Origin: Protula sp. h YS-2021
Taxonomy: Eukaryota; Annelida; Polychaeta; Sabellida; Serpulidae
NCBI GenBank assembly: GCA_949752745.1
Contig: OX457024.1
Span: 110,474,219 to 110,538,218, forward strand
Length of the DNA stretch: 64,000 nucleotides
Direction of reading: 5' to 3'
Part shown: positions 1 to 11,974 of the stretch, piece by piece
How positions within the stretch are numbered: the stretch's first letter is position 1
How the letters are laid out: the number at the start of each line of letters is the position of its first letter
Notes under the pieces: generated by a model
What the model was told of the DNA's origin: nothing
The model's database searches: none
Seen by the model: only the letters and a program-made list of their open reading frames with translations
Position numbers and translations under genes: made by a program

Positions 1-1500
1 CAAACTGAAGAATATCGTATTTTAAAGATAGCGCTAATTTAGAGGAAAGGGTCGTCATAATGGAAGACATCCTTAGAATGGGATTGCTGAAAACTGATCC
101 TATTCATGACATGGTTCCATTCCTGGAGTAGTCCTATTTCGAGATTCCATTACACTTGGAGTTTACTCACAGATGTTGAATGGGACTTGTCATCAATGAT
201 GCCATATTTGCTTTAGATATGGAACGTATCTGATTGCCATCAACACCACTAAATTACAAGCATAAAGTATAAATTCTGTACGTTAGATATGCTTCTTGTC
301 TCATTTCCATCAGCAAATCTGAATTAAAAGCATAACTTGTAAATTCTATATTGCAGCCACGGATTTCCATTGACTACCCTGAATTACAATCTAAATTGCA
401 AAATTTGTGTCTGTCCAACAGATATGTAATCTCTAAGTTTTTCTAAATAAAAAGGCTTTTTCGTAAATATAGAAGAAAAAGAAATGATATACTAAAACCT
501 AACTGGTATAGCCTCGTGTCTTTCTGACAATGAAATCATTTCTATAGATTATAAGCATAAGCCACTGTGTGAAATTTTAAATAAAAAAGGAAACAACTAA
601 CTTACACGACTAATATAAAAATTAAAAGTCTATAGTTGTAAATCTTTAAACCATTACGTAAATTTTGCAAGTTTTTCTTCAGTAAAATATATTCTCAAAA
701 TATTAACACCAAGGCATATATTTCAATGCTGTCTGTCATATTTCTGTGCTTAAAGTATAAAACAATAATGGAAAAATAAATCTTAGACTGCTTTTGTTCT
801 ACATAAAATCTCAAAAGAATGCTAACAGATATGTCAGATTTGCCAAGTTTCTCACAGCTTTTGTTGGAAAAAATTCCATGTTGTTATATGACAAGCTCCT
901 GTAACGAAACGAAATAATTAATTGTGACTTTTAAAATCATTACTGATTTCCATACGCAATATGAAACAATTGTTCTTGATATTTTTACCCATTGACTGTT
1001 TTTCTTTCCGGTTTTTATTTGATTAAAACATGCAAACCTCATCAATTCAATAATATTTTTCATAACACAACAATTTTACAATGTGGTATATACATATTGT
1101 AGTTAGAATTGGTATTTTTTATTCAGCTCACAAGTTATCATCTTTTAGAAAAAACACTTACAAAATTTGAATATTTGAATCTGAAAATGCATCGTCAGGA
1201 ATCCATGCGATGTTGTTATGTGCCAGAGCGCTGAAACGCAAAAACTAACCATAAATTTACCTTATTGCATATTGAAATTGAAATTTATTTGAAATATAAA
1301 AACAGTAAGCACATGTAACGCCATATTATTAGCCAAAAATTGTGATTGTCTGCAGCCTCCTTGCCACTCCTCGTTATTCAATGCTCATCTCCTTATTCGT
1401 TATAAATCTGTTCTTTATTAGTGTCATGATATTCTTTTAATAAGATATGGCAAGGCAGTAATGCACAGCTCTGTGATTGCCATTTTGTAAGTCAGTACGG
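1..1500. other. AT-rich non-coding DNA
   Basis: No ORF, splice pattern, RNA gene or repeat that I can support. The stretch is uniformly AT-rich with short A and T runs. Confidence 0.6.
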
Positions 1501-1504
1501 CAGG

Positions 1505-1531
1505 GTACCTGAAGTACCTGAAGTGCCTGAA
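1505..1531. repeat. 9-bp micro-repeat, 3 copies
   Basis: Three adjacent copies of gtacctgaa, the third with one substitution (gtgcctgaa). Too short for any functional claim. Confidence 0.8.
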
Positions 1532-1897
1532 GTATTTCTCAGTCGAGTTGGCCATTTACTTGCATGAGAGGAGCGTAGTGTTTTGACTGAGTTGGCTGAT
1601 TAGTTAGACACAATGCGAGAGGTGTGTAGTTTTTATAGTTACTTATTTACACTGGTATCAGATGCGGGCACTGCTTCGTAACCGAGTTGTTTATTCACTT
1701 ACACTTGTTTGAGGTGCACTGTAGTTATTTTCTTATTTATTTGCCCGTTTATCTCCCTGTTGATGGGTGAGTGAGTGATTCTGGTGGTTAACTCATTGAG
1801 TTCAGAATGTGGAAGTTGTCGAGATAGTTTTCTGGTTTATCCGTTTAACCATGGTGAGCAGCTGATGAAATAAACTAGCCCATATATCCCTTTTAGA

Positions 1898-2020
1898 TCC
1901 ATGTATTGACCCATGTACTGAGCCATGTATTTACTCATTTACTGACCTTTGTACTTACAAATGTACTTACATATGTGCTGACCCATATACTTGAAAGTGT
2001 ACTTATATATGGGTCTGTGG
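1898..2020. repeat. Degenerate short repeat rich in ccatgta/tgac
   Basis: About seven imperfect units of 16 to 20 bp built on 'ccatgtaYtgac' and 'tgtacttacatatg'. Copies differ at several positions, so the array is old. Confidence 0.6.
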
Positions 2021-2159
2021 TGTTGGTCTGTTGCCCTAAATGACTTTACTGCATACTTATACATGGTTTAGTTATTCGGGGGAGTGTTTGCCTCCTTCTG
2101 TTGGCCGTGCATTTACACAGGAGTCAACGACACCAGAAGGTTTTGACTAGCTGGAAATT

Positions 2160-5100
2160 ATCTGTCTAATTTTGATTAGAGATACTTACACGTGTGTGAG
2201 TGCTGAAGGAAGTGTTTGGCTAGTCGAGTTGGCCGTGAAAAACCGCACGTTGTTGCCAATCAAGCTTCTGCATAACAGCAAAAGCAACTTGTTTTCAGTC
2301 ACAAAAGAACACACAATAGGAAGACTTGTGCCCAGGGTCGTTAAACTGATTGTGTTTCAGGCATTAATGTGCAGTGATCATCATCTCCTTTTTCATTTTT
2401 CTGCCATTCTAATTGTGAGTATTGTTATTACTATTGTTTTTATTACTACCATTTCTTTTTAGAGAAATGCATTGTCACGCAATGAGTGATATAATTTTAT
2501 TTATGAGACACTAAGCAAAACAATATTCCTAAATGTGTAATAACGTGATTATTAAATTGTTCAGGGCGCTCCAGGGTACATTTGCTGTCAACGACCACAA
2601 TGCCATTTTGTCTTTCAATTTGTGTTTTTTTTCTTACACATGATTATTTCAATACAAAAGACTGCCTTTGTTAAACATCGGCTATAAGCATTTCTTGTAA
2701 TCAAAGAGGGTAAAAGGGATATAAAGTTTCTTGTTATGAAAGAGGGATATATTCCGGGGCCTCTTTGCATCATTATTCTTCCGAAAACAAACAAAGCTGT
2801 AATTTTAACGCCAGAGGCGTCTGAATTCAGTGCGTGAGATTATTATCGTTCGGATCTTCTTTGTTTTAAAATTTTTAAGTTTTATAATTTGGCATTATTT
2901 CAAACCGTATGTGCCTGGAGATCATTACAATAATTCAGAAAGCTCAGTCTATATATCCTTATGAATATTCACCAGCCTCTTCCAATGCGATGGAGGCATA
3001 GAGACAACAACAATATTAATCAGCCCTCGTTAGAGGGGAGGCACACAATTAATATTCATGAGAACAGAATGCATGGAAAGTCGCGAAATTTCTACAGACA
3101 AATATTCCTTTGGCAAACACTTCTTCAACATTGAATAATATTTATGGGAAAATCTGGTAAAACATCTCGATCTTTTTCCGACGCAACACATGAATTGAAG
3201 CATTGAATTTAAAATTTCATTTAGTAATCTATATCTATTCAAACATGTACAATCTTTAAACTGATTTTCAAAAGCAATAATATTTTTAGGCGATGTGTAC
3301 TTACAACTTCTGCAAGGCTGTTGCAGATATATCCGGGAATTCTCTGATTGATGTGTGATGTATCTTGCTAAAAATAGCACATGAAATGTCACCAATCTTT
3401 GAGTTGTGTTTACCACATTGGTTTGATAGTTACTATTCTCAAATTAGATTTGTATGTTCTCATATTTTCTTAAATCAATTCTGGAATTCAAGATTAATCT
3501 GAAATGACAGTCTAAATTAATCTTAAATCTTCAAATATTTGACATTCCCGAGCAGTCTTAAGTTAATCACAAATTGGAGAATGCAGTTTAATTTTGAGTA
3601 TGAGATTAACTTGTGATCTGAAGTAAATCTCACATCTGAACTGCAGTGTTGTTCGTCACCATAAAGCCTGAAAAACTGTGACTGAATTCTTTTAAATATG
3701 CAAAATCCTATACCTTCCAGAGCGTCAAAGCGATTGCACTCGCATTAGAGAAATAGATTAAAAAATATCCTTTCGTAAAAATTTGTTAAACATCAGTGTT
3801 GTATTAAAGTTGTAAGTATAAGGTTATTTTGCAAAATTCATGAGTACTTACAGTTGTCTCAAATTGGTAAGAAAATCAAACGCCATGTTGTTTCTGTTGT
3901 GCATTTTCTCAAACTCGGAGCAGTGATAAATAGAGCTTAAATCAACATATTAACTTCACGGATTAATGTCTTTTTATGTTTTAATAAATATTAAATATAA
4001 GCTATATACTGAACATCGATATGCAATGTTGATAAATTAAATACACAGAAATAAGTAAAAAAAGGAATTATTAGACTAATCAACCAAATTTAAACAACAG
4101 ATGTATAAGGAAAAGAAAATCTAAAGAATCACAGAAGCTGATTTTATTTGTTACCGTAGAGCTTCTAAACCTATGACATGCGTTTTCTCTCAACACGATT
4201 CACATCTCACAAATTAGATATAATCTTTTACATTAGTACCGTTAATTTAAAGCCTTCTTTGGTAAATAAAATATTCTAGTTTTTTACTTGAGCCGAGGTT
4301 CTTACTTACCTTAATATTGCTTAGCATTCCGTACACATGGATGACGTGTTACTTTTATGGTGTGCGTTATTACAAGGATATTTTTGTCTTATTTTCTTTA
4401 ATTTACAATAAACTATTCACTGCCTAATTGCATTCATGCACACTTTCATACCTGTGAAGGCTTTTAGTTCACCCAGTTTTCGTTTCCTTCTTTAAGGTGT
4501 AAACCGGTACAAACACATAGGAACAATTGAAGTCTGGAAATTATGCTTAATATTTTTCCTTTCTTTATTCTTGTCTGATTTATTCTCAAAAAAGAATCCT
4601 TGTTTCCTACACTGACTTACATTGAAGTGACAGCATCTGGGTTTGGAAACGTCTCCGGGCTTATATTTTTGAACGGCTTTCCTGAAAGTGTACTTGAAAC
4701 AGACGTAATATCAATAAAATGATAGAAAGATAAACCGTTTGGTATAAAGTCACCGCAGATTTAGTATTATTGCTCATATTGCTCAGATAATTAGTTTTAC
4801 ATGGCTCAGATTTAGTATATTTATACAATTGGCAAATCGCGCTGAAGATATTACATGACTCCATTGATATCTCCATATATCAATTTGTTTGCTTGCCCAA
4901 ACTGCAGTTAACCTAAACTGCAATAAAACCGTTTCAGAGATTGCATTTTGTACTTCATATATCATTCAAATAAAGGTTTGCTTGATACAGTCGCAAGAGT
5001 CTACTTTGAACAATACCCAAACGACTTGCGCAACAGAAAATAGAAAACATATATAGATTTATCTATCTATTCAAGATTCTCCTATTCAGTAGATCAATTT

Positions 5101-5600
5101 AATCGGCATGCTTCTGTTTTTAAACACATCGATCCTTTATTTGCGTTATACAAACTTAGTCAGGCATGGTATGTCTAGGGACAAAGAATCCTACTCTTTT
5201 ACTATTGGTTTACTAAGGATATTTGCACTGACATTACGTCATATCAGTTTTATAACGATACTCTTTGGCTGCATAGTCTTCTCGGTTATATGTTTCCTGT
5301 TGCTATTTGATTGGTTTCGAATGCAGTGAAGGATTTATAATTCATCTCCAGCTTCTACATTTGAACTCGCAGTTCTTGTGTTGGTATGAATCTCACTTCT
5401 GTCTCATTTCAAACAGTTCAAACGATGTGCAATGATACCAAAGGAAAAACAACTAGATATTTACGAGTGTTGTAAAACACATAAGAATATCTCCTGCAGA
5501 CTGATCCATGTTACCTAGATGACTTAGCTATTGCAGACTGCATTCAATCAATTTTGTGAATTATATAAAGGTGCAATTTGTTCGTAATGCAAGAAGTAAG
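2160..5600. other. No supported gene; AT-rich DNA
   Basis: Open frames exist (96 codons at 2172-2462 on plus, 128 codons at 3030-3416 on minus), but neither shows a recognisable domain, coding-like composition or paired splice sites. A good minus-strand donor match (AAG|GTAAGTAAG, near 4307) stands alone, with no coding exon upstream of it that I can support. Confidence 0.5.
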
Positions 5601-5619
5601 CCTTATTGAAGAAAAATAA

Positions 5620-5870
5620 TATAAGTGTTTATGCAAGCTAGATGATATCAATACTTATTGCAAGCTAAATAACATAAATATTTAATGCAAGACGGTAAAT
5701 ACCAATACTTGAAGCAAGGTAGTCGATATCAATATTTAGTGTAATCTAGATGATATCAATACTTGATACAAGGTAAGTGATATTAATAGTTGATGCAAGG
5801 TAGGAAATGTCATTACTTAGTGTGTGACAGGTGACATGAATACTTGTTGCAACGCAAAAGCTATCAACAC
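5620..5870. repeat. Degenerate tandem repeat, unit about 32 bp
   Basis: Roughly eight imperfect units of the form 'tgcaagSTAgatgatatcaatacttg'. Each contains a gatatcaata core and a gcaag core at a regular spacing near 32 bp. The open frame at 5844-6095 starts inside this array and is not taken as a gene. Confidence 0.8.
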
Positions 5871-6249
5871 TTTTTAGTCACACCAATCAGTTATATCAGT
5901 ACTTACATTGACGCGCTGTTGCATAAAGATACCGTATTATCAGTGTCATTACAAAAGCAGCCACTACACACCGAACCTGACGGATATGATGAAAAGGAGT
6001 ACCCATGGCCTAGAGACCACAATCCATACGATGCATCATCTGAAAAAAATGAAATGAACATTAGAAAATATTGCACAAACAGCGTCAAAAAATAGCTCAA
6101 TAACTGAAAAAAAGACATGTAAATACTTGAGCAAATCAGTCGCCACGGATACTGTCTTTCTGATTCCTATCACATACACATGCATAATATATTTTACTTG
6201 TTATTGTGCTGCGATCAACTGATAACTAAGTTGAGGATATATTCCGAGT

Positions 6250-6652
6250 TAAATGTGACACAGGGTGCATTTTCTTTAAGCTAAGGATGCACAAAACATA
6301 ATCTTTCCCTGAGCCAAGGAGCTACGGATAATAAACAAATGCATAAGCCAAAACTCCACCAAAGTAGCAAGCCGCTCTTTCACGGGGCCACAGATATAAC
6401 CTCTCCCTACAAGAGATCCACGAACACAGAACCCTGAGAAGGAGAGCCAGAACGATAAACCCTCCCTTTATCACGAACCTAAGCAATCCCTAAGCCAAGA
6501 AGTTAACTTCTTCATTAGCCATGAATATCAAACTCCCATTGCCACATTCAAGCTATTTCATCCCTCAGCCATGGATTTTACCTACCATAGACAGAGGGTC
6601 ACGAGCAAAGGCCCTCCGTAAGCCAGGAACGTAACTCCTTCCTCGGCCAGAG
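6250..6652. repeat. Degenerate left shoulder of the 55-bp minisatellite
   Basis: Recurring 'aagccaNgaacNtaaNctcc' elements about 25 to 30 bp apart resemble diverged half-units of the adjacent 55-bp array. Similarity rises towards the array. Confidence 0.6.
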
Positions 6653-7595
6653 AGCCACGACCTTCACCCCTCCCACTCCACCAGCTTGACCGCTCCGTAA
6701 CCTAGTCAGCCACGACCTTCACCCCTCCCACTCCACCAGCTTGACCACTCCGTAACCTAGTCAGCCACGACCTTCACCCCTCCCACTCCACCAGCTTGAC
6801 CGCTCCGTAACCTAGTCAGCCACGACCTTCACCCCTCTCACTCCACCAGCTTGACCGCTCCGTAACCTAGTCAGCCACGACCTTCACCCCTCCCACTCCA
6901 CCAGCTTGACCACTCCGTAACCTAGTCAGCCACGACCTTCACCCCTCCCACTCCACCAGCTTGACCGCTCCGTAACCTAGTCAGCCACGACCTTCACCCC
7001 TCCAACTCCACCAGCTTGACCACTCCGTAACCTAGTCAGCCACGACCTTCACCCCTCCCACCCCACCAGCTTGACCGCTCCGTAACCTAGTCAGCCACGA
7101 CCTTCACCCCTCCCACCCCACCAGCTTGACCGCTCCGTAACCTAGTCAGCCACGACCTTCACCCCTCCCACTCCACCAGCTTGACCGCTCCGTAACCTAG
7201 TCAGCCACGACCTTCACCCCTCCCACTCCACCAGCTTGACCACTCCGTAACCTAGTCAGCCACGACCTTCACCCCTCCCACTCCACCAGCTTGACCACTC
7301 CGTAACCTAGTCAGCCACGACCTTCACCCCTCCCACTCCACCAGCTTGACCGCTGCGTAACCTAGTCAGCCACGACCTTCACCCCTCCCACTCCACCAGC
7401 TTGACCACTCCGTAACCTAGTCAGCCACGACCTTCACCCCTCCCACTCCACCAGCTTGACCGCTCCGTAACCTAGTCAGCCACGACCTTCACCCCTCCCA
7501 CTCCACCAGCTTGACCGCTCCGTAACCTAGTCAGCCACGACCTTCACCCCTCCCACTCCACCAGCTTGACCGCTCCGTAACCTAGTCAGCCACGA
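6653..7595. repeat. 55-bp minisatellite, about 17 copies
   Basis: Near-perfect head-to-tail units starting 'agccacgaccttcacccctc' and ending 'ctccgtaacctagtc'. Most variation is a single A/G alternation in 'gaccRctccg' plus isolated changes (for example 'ctctcac' in one copy and 'gctgcg' in another). The unit looks like a dimer of a 27-bp and a 28-bp half. Because 55 is not a multiple of 3 the frame shifts each unit, so it is not a repetitive protein. Confidence 0.97.
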
Positions 7596-7800
7596 AATGA
7601 AATACGTCCCTAAGCCCTAAATTTAACCTTCTCAAGCCTGAATGCCTCCAACATAAACCTTGCATAAGCCACGAACTTGACCTGCCTTTAAGTCAGAGAA
7701 CCATGAACAACATCCTCCTTAATCCGCGATCTTAACTTCTTCCTTAGCGAGACAGCTTCCAATATAACCCCTTCCAGAAAGCCATGAACATGAACCAAAT
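7596..7800. repeat. Degenerate right shoulder of the minisatellite
   Basis: Diverged 'aagccacgaactt...cctcc' elements continue beyond the homogeneous core, mirroring the left shoulder. Confidence 0.55.
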
Positions 7801-7914
7801 GCCTCCCCGCCACCATCTGGCTAAGACGCACCAAAATAACTTCCAGTGCCTCATGGCATTCCAACTCGAATCCCTCTTACAATACTTTACTACCATCTTC
7901 TGCTTTTTACAAAC

Positions 7915-8750
7915 TGTAACACATGTCTTGTTTTCAAAATATCAGCAACCGGCTTATTTCATAGAAAGGAGGCTTCTCATCCGCTGTATAAGATGTGTAT
8001 CCAGACTCTTTAGGAATTAAAAAAAAGAAAAAATGTTCAGAATTGCCTGAAACTTTAAGATATATCCAAGTCTCAATTTTCGGCGGGGGAGGGGGGAGGG
8101 GCGATAAGTAGTCAAGAAATGAAAAATGTTCAGAATTGTCTGAAACTGCCAAAATCTCAATATTCTGCCTAGGAGGTAAGGGTAAAAATTGAAACATGCT
8201 CAGGATTGTCTGACGCGTTAAACTATGCCGAAATCCCATTTTCCCGCCTAGGGTTTGGGGGGGGGGGGGTCAAAATGAATACTGTTCAGAATTGTCTGAA
8301 ACGTCAAGCTATGCCAAAATCTCAATTGTCTGCCTAGGAGGTAAGGGGAAAAATGAAACATGCTCAGGATTGTCTATCACGTAAAACTATACCAAAATCC
8401 CCTTTTCCCGCCTAGGGTTTGGGGGGGGGATCAAAAATAATATTGTTCAGAATTGTATGAAATGTCAAGCTATGCCAAAATCTCAATTTTTTGCCTAGAA
8501 GGCTGGATCAAAAATAAAATATATTCAGAATTTCTGAAGCGTCAAATTCGGCCAAAACTACAATTGTCCCTTAGAGGGGAGGGGTTCAAAAATGAAAATA
8601 TGCAGTATACCACTACGATCCCCCTCACCTTCTCCTTTTTTAAAACCTTAACATGTTTTTTCTTCAAAATATCAACAACTGGCTTATGCCATAGAAATGA
8701 GACTGCTCACCCGATGAATAAGATGTGAATCCCGACTCTCCGGAGTACCG
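7915..8750. repeat. Composite repeat: seven 70-96 bp units between duplicated flanks
   Basis: Units begin with 'aatgttcagaattgtctgaa' or a variant near 8031, 8127, 8196, 8281, 8353, 8443 and 8521. Several carry G-runs (12 or more G near 8259) before the next unit. The array is bracketed by two direct copies of a sequence of about 105 bp (7915-8020 and 8640-8745), sharing 'tcaaaatatcaRcaacYggc' and 'ataagatgtgWatcc'. Confidence 0.85.
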
Positions 8751-9180
8751 ATTGTTCCAGTATGTATGTCCATCAAATTGAATTGATAATTGCAAGTATA
8801 TTAAAAGCCAAAGCAATGACGTGTAAGAACAATGCATTTTTTATATATATATTCCAAAACCGCCTGCACAATGTGCTGCTTGAAATGTTTCTCAAAACCT
8901 CCTTGCTAACGAAGTGTCTACTTCTTAGGCCGAAAAATTATTAGTTTTGTGTCCTTGACGGGTTTTAGCCACTGGATTTAAAAGCAGGGGTTATGATAAG
9001 AGCATTGAATTAGAACCTCAAAACCAATTTATGAAATCTATATTTCTAAAAACAATATATATGTTTGCATAATGTTTGAATTGCATTTGCCTCTTTTTGG
9101 TTTGAATAATTAAAACGTTGATATTTTGCCAAATTAATAATTTTAATAGCAATTACTGATTATTAAGTATTTATTCAAAA
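8751..9180. other. AT-rich non-coding DNA
   Basis: Nothing recognisable; scattered short open frames only. Confidence 0.5.
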
Positions 9181-9184
9181 AAGT

Positions 9185-9490
9185 ATTGTGGTTCCTACAA
9201 TTCAGTACATTCTACAGTCATTGTACAACTGGTATAAGGGAATAATGAGCCGCTTGTACATAAACAAAAAATGCTGGATACAGAAAAATGACACAAAGAA
9301 TTGTAACCACATTTTTGTTCAGTATTACAGGAGACTTTTAAGATACTGTTGTACTTAAATGCATAAACATTTTGTTCAGTATCAAATGAATGTTAAGGTA
9401 TTGTTGCACTCAGACCCATGTATATTTTGTTCAATATTATTGAAGTCTTCAGGTATTGTTGTACTTAAACACATACACTGCGCTTATGGA
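9185..9490. repeat. Tandem repeat, unit about 60 bp, 3-4 copies
   Basis: Copies share 'attttgttcagtat' followed by 'aggtattgttgtactYaaa'. They become less similar toward the left edge. Confidence 0.75.
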
Positions 9491-10120
9491 GTTCTCATAC
9501 TGCTCTGAGAAACATTGAATTTGCAGTATAAAGCCCCAAAAGTGTCAGGACATACGTAGTTACGATCATAAGGCCATAATAACAAACAGATTGCAAGGAA
9601 CACAGAGAGTTGAAAATCGCTATCGAAAAACTCACGCTTGTTATCAGATTACTTCGCGTCTGTGGCCTATTCTCAAAGAAATCAGGCATGCTTGAATTAT
9701 TTACAAAGAAGATTATTTTGTGTTTTGCTTCCTTATTTGTAGATTATATTAATATCATGCTTCACTTTGATATTCTCAAATTCCAGACAATTTCTATAGT
9801 GTTCTGCTACTACTGTGTGTGTATTTTCAGGGGCAGATTCAGAACTTTCTAAAATAGAAATCATATTTTCAGGTCAGCCTCTATTTCTGCCAAATCAAGG
9901 ATTTCATAAAGTCGGTTTTATAGTTTGAGATAAGTCTCTATTTTCGTCGAAATTGTGAGATCCTGGTTGGGTATAACCTTTATTTTTGTCAAATTCGAGA
10001 TATCAGAGAGTAGAGAGTGGGCTTAGTAGGCTGCGGTAAACAGACAAAACTGATATGACTAGAAAAAAATCACAGATAACCAAATAAAAAGTGTTCAGTT
10101 TCTTTTTAAAATTAGTATCG
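9491..10120. other. Non-coding DNA between repeats
   Basis: No supported gene. Near 9840-10010 a loose repeat of 'ttcaggtcagcctctattt' and 'gagataagtctctatttt' is visible. Confidence 0.4.
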
Positions 10121-10124
10121 TTTT

Positions 10125-10330
10125 CTATCACACGTAATGAGGTTGGTAGTTTATTCCACAGACGAGGTGCACGGTTTGAGAAGGCTCGGTCTCCATTGGT
10201 TTATGTCCGCGACTTAGGTACCACCAGCAAGTTTTCTTTTGTGGATCGTAGGGTTCTATTTGGAAGGTAGGGTGTCAGTAATTCAGTAATGTACGCGGGA
10301 GCTGGTCTTGAATTGTCCGAAACGTAAATA
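10125..10330 (-). mobile_element. CR1/Jockey-like LINE, C-terminal relic
   Basis: Read on the minus strand, this encodes the tail that follows the reverse transcriptase in CR1/L2/Jockey-type non-LTR retrotransposons. It runs from a 'PAYITELLTPY' segment to 'GDRAFSNRAPRLWNKLPTS', the hallmark 'DRAF...APRLWN.LP' motif. A stop codon interrupts the frame between the two segments. No endonuclease or polymerase core is present nearby, as expected for a 5'-truncated insertion. The family assignment is by motif; the clade is not resolved. Confidence 0.85.
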
Positions 10331-10429
10331 GCAGGATTGTGAACTGAATTCTCAATGAAACAGGGGATATGGAAAAGGGGGTATAAAAATAGACACCTTT
10401 TATATATTTTTTAAAATTTTCTTTTCAGC

Positions 10430-10545
10430 ATTTCCCACACACTCATGCATACACACACATATCAACACCATGACATGTTTAGCGCTTATTTCGTGTTAGT
10501 TGGGGGCCGCTAAAGCCGCGGCCGTGGAAGTCTTAGTTCCCCTTC
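10430..10545. repeat. Candidate left terminal inverted repeat with hairpin
   Basis: The reverse complement aligns with 25,455-25,530: both read 'ggcc..hairpin..ggcc' then 'ac-acgaaat', 'cgcta', 'tgtcatggtgttg' and 'tatgtgtgtgtgt'. On the minus strand 10,523-10,505 forms a perfect 6-bp stem GGCCGC/GCGGCC around a 7-nt loop GGCTTTA. The placement of inverted copies outside the viral genes suggests a terminal or subterminal repeat; this is inference. Confidence 0.6.
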
Positions 10546-10665
10546 TTGGTGCCACTGCTGCCGCCGCTGTCTTCCTTGCAGCCGACCTTCTTCCTATGCG
10601 CTGCTACCCCAGCCCTGTTTGAGGTAAGAAAACGTACCCAAAACACTACAGGTATGATGCTCAGG

Positions 10666-10673
10666 CTTTATAG
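10666..10673 (-). promoter_or_regulatory. TATA box, minus strand
   Basis: CTATAAAG on the minus strand, inside an otherwise GC-rich stretch of the virus-like element and about 75 bp beyond the stop of the 10,749-11,480 ORF. It could drive a short basic peptide reading toward 10,505, but no ATG was found there. Confidence 0.35.
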
Positions 10674-10748
10674 CCTCTGGGCAACTCTATTCGTGCGCTC
10701 TCGTTGTGACGCCCTGCGAAATCAGAAAGTCGCAGAACTCACAGTATC

Positions 10749-11480
10749 CTACATTTTCTCCATACACTCCAGAAAGCGCACGAGTGTTGACTCTTTGCTA
10801 GAGTCGTCCTCCAGTTTCATCTCAACCAGGGCAGTGGTGCGACCATAGTCCGAAGGCGACTGCATCTGGCTGGCGTTGGTCGTTGCTGTAATGCTGGCGA
10901 CAGCAGCTGCCAACTCATCAGCAGGGCTTCCAGCAGGTTGCGGGCTGTCTGGCCTCGTGACAGTGGCACTGGGCACGTGCCGCCGCCTGGGCACAAGCTG
11001 TTCGACCGGCATCCTGCGGATAGTGACGTCTGGCTTCCTCGGGCTAGCCATCTTGACTGGAGTTGCTTTCTTGCAGGGCGACGGATCCGGCAACTTCACT
11101 GGTGACTGGTGCCTCAGCCGTTTGTGACTCTCCTCCGCGGCCCTGCCAAATCGGTTGTACTTCTGGGTGGTAGCCGTCTGAAGTTGCCTCCACTTTTCGA
11201 GCATAAAGACCTGATACTCGATATAAATATCCCCAAAGAGGTTAATAAAATTTCTGTTAGCGCTTAAGAACTCTTCTTTGTATTGTATGTTAGCCCGCCA
11301 ACAGATAGAAGCAAACCGATTGCATAGAGTGCGAGGCTGCCTTAAAACGAGGCTAGCGGCAGCCCCCTCCCCCGGCCGACCGCCCGGCAGGCACCCCCCG
11401 GCCGGCCGACTCACTCTATCTAAACCATATACCAAGAGCCTGTACCATGTGAGGACCTTCCCCCCGGGGTGCCCAGACAT
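10749..11480 (-). CDS. Unrecognised basic/Pro-Ala-rich ORF of the virus-like element
   Basis: A 243-codon open frame, the longest unbroken frame of the virus-like element apart from one polymerase segment. The N-terminal 45 residues come from GC-rich DNA and may be untranslated. Residues about 60-120 look globular with aromatic and acidic positions. Residues about 125-200 are basic and rich in Pro, Ser and Arg, with repeated 'KKATPVK' and 'PRKPD' type segments, and the C-terminus is acidic and Ser-rich. The basic centre would suit a nucleic-acid-binding structural or core protein, but I recognise no family. It is divergent from the gene at 11,600. Base composition is clearly more GC-rich than the surroundings. 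Confidence 0.45.
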   Translation of the reverse strand: MSGHPGGKVLTWYRLLVYGLDRVSRPAGGCLPGGRPGEGAAASLVLRQPRTLCNRFASICWRANIQYKEEFLSANRNFINLFGDIYIEYQVFMLEKWRQLQTATTQKYNRFGRAAEESHKRLRHQSPVKLPDPSPCKKATPVKMASPRKPDVTIRRMPVEQLVPRRRHVPSATVTRPDSPQPAGSPADELAAAVASITATTNASQMQSPSDYGRTTALVEMKLEDDSSKESTLVRFLECMEKM

Positions 11481-11537
11481 ATACCGTGTGAGGACATCCC
11501 CCCGGCCACTGGGCCACAGGCCACTGTGTCACCAACT

Positions 11538-11548
11538 CCATATATGAG
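11538..11548 (+). promoter_or_regulatory. TATA-like box for the 11,600 gene
   Basis: 'ccatatatgag' lies about 55 bp before the ATG at 11,600. Two copies of 'tgtgaggacNtccccc' (near 11,448 and 11,490) lie in the divergent intergenic stretch and could be shared regulatory sites. Confidence 0.4.
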
Positions 11549-11599
11549 TAGTATGGAAGGGTCGTTCGCCGTTCATAACAATTACATTACAAAGACATC

Positions 11600-11878
11600 A
11601 TGGAATCGTCTCTGATAGCAACTTCAGCTAGCAACATGGAAATTGATAGCTTGTTCGGCAACGAAACAGCAGCTTTTACAGGTGCAGTTTTAACTGCAGA
11701 GGAGACTGCTGCGTTCCTAAGTACAATGGCAGAAGCTGAAAACGCTTTGGAGGAAGCATGAGCATGAGCAGGAGGGGCTCCGTCACACGTGTCTACAGTA
11801 CAGCAAAGAAAGGCTGAGGAAGCGTTATTTGCTCCGTCAGACGTGTCTACAGTACAGCAAGAAATGCCAGATCCTTGA
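11600..11878 (+). pseudogene. Acidic/Ala-rich short ORF with two nonsense codons
   Basis: The ATG at 11,600 opens 53 codons rich in Ala, Glu and Thr, ending at a TGA near 11,759. The same frame carries another TGA two codons later, then stays open to a TGA at 11,876. The second part contains two copies of an 11-codon repeat ('APSxVSTVQQ' type). The continuation in one frame and the protein-level repeat argue that this was one gene of about 92 codons. No family recognised. Confidence 0.4.
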
Positions 11879-11974
11879 GGGATCTGACTACCCTTTCTCG
11901 GTTGCAAATGCGCTGTAAATGGTAACGCCAAGCCACTTAGCACAAAGTTAAAGGCACATCTACAGCATCTTAAG

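Noticed and set aside
3030..3416. 128-codon minus-strand ORF as a gene
   Set aside because: No domain, no paired splice sites, composition like the AT-rich background.
6653..7595. CRISPR-like regular repeat array
   Set aside because: The 55-bp units are contiguous with no unique spacers, and the DNA is eukaryotic; it is a minisatellite.
10546..10848. Plus-strand ORF with a good donor (GAG|GTAAGA)
   Set aside because: It overlaps the minus-strand viral ORF and end repeat; no coding homology seen and no matching acceptor.
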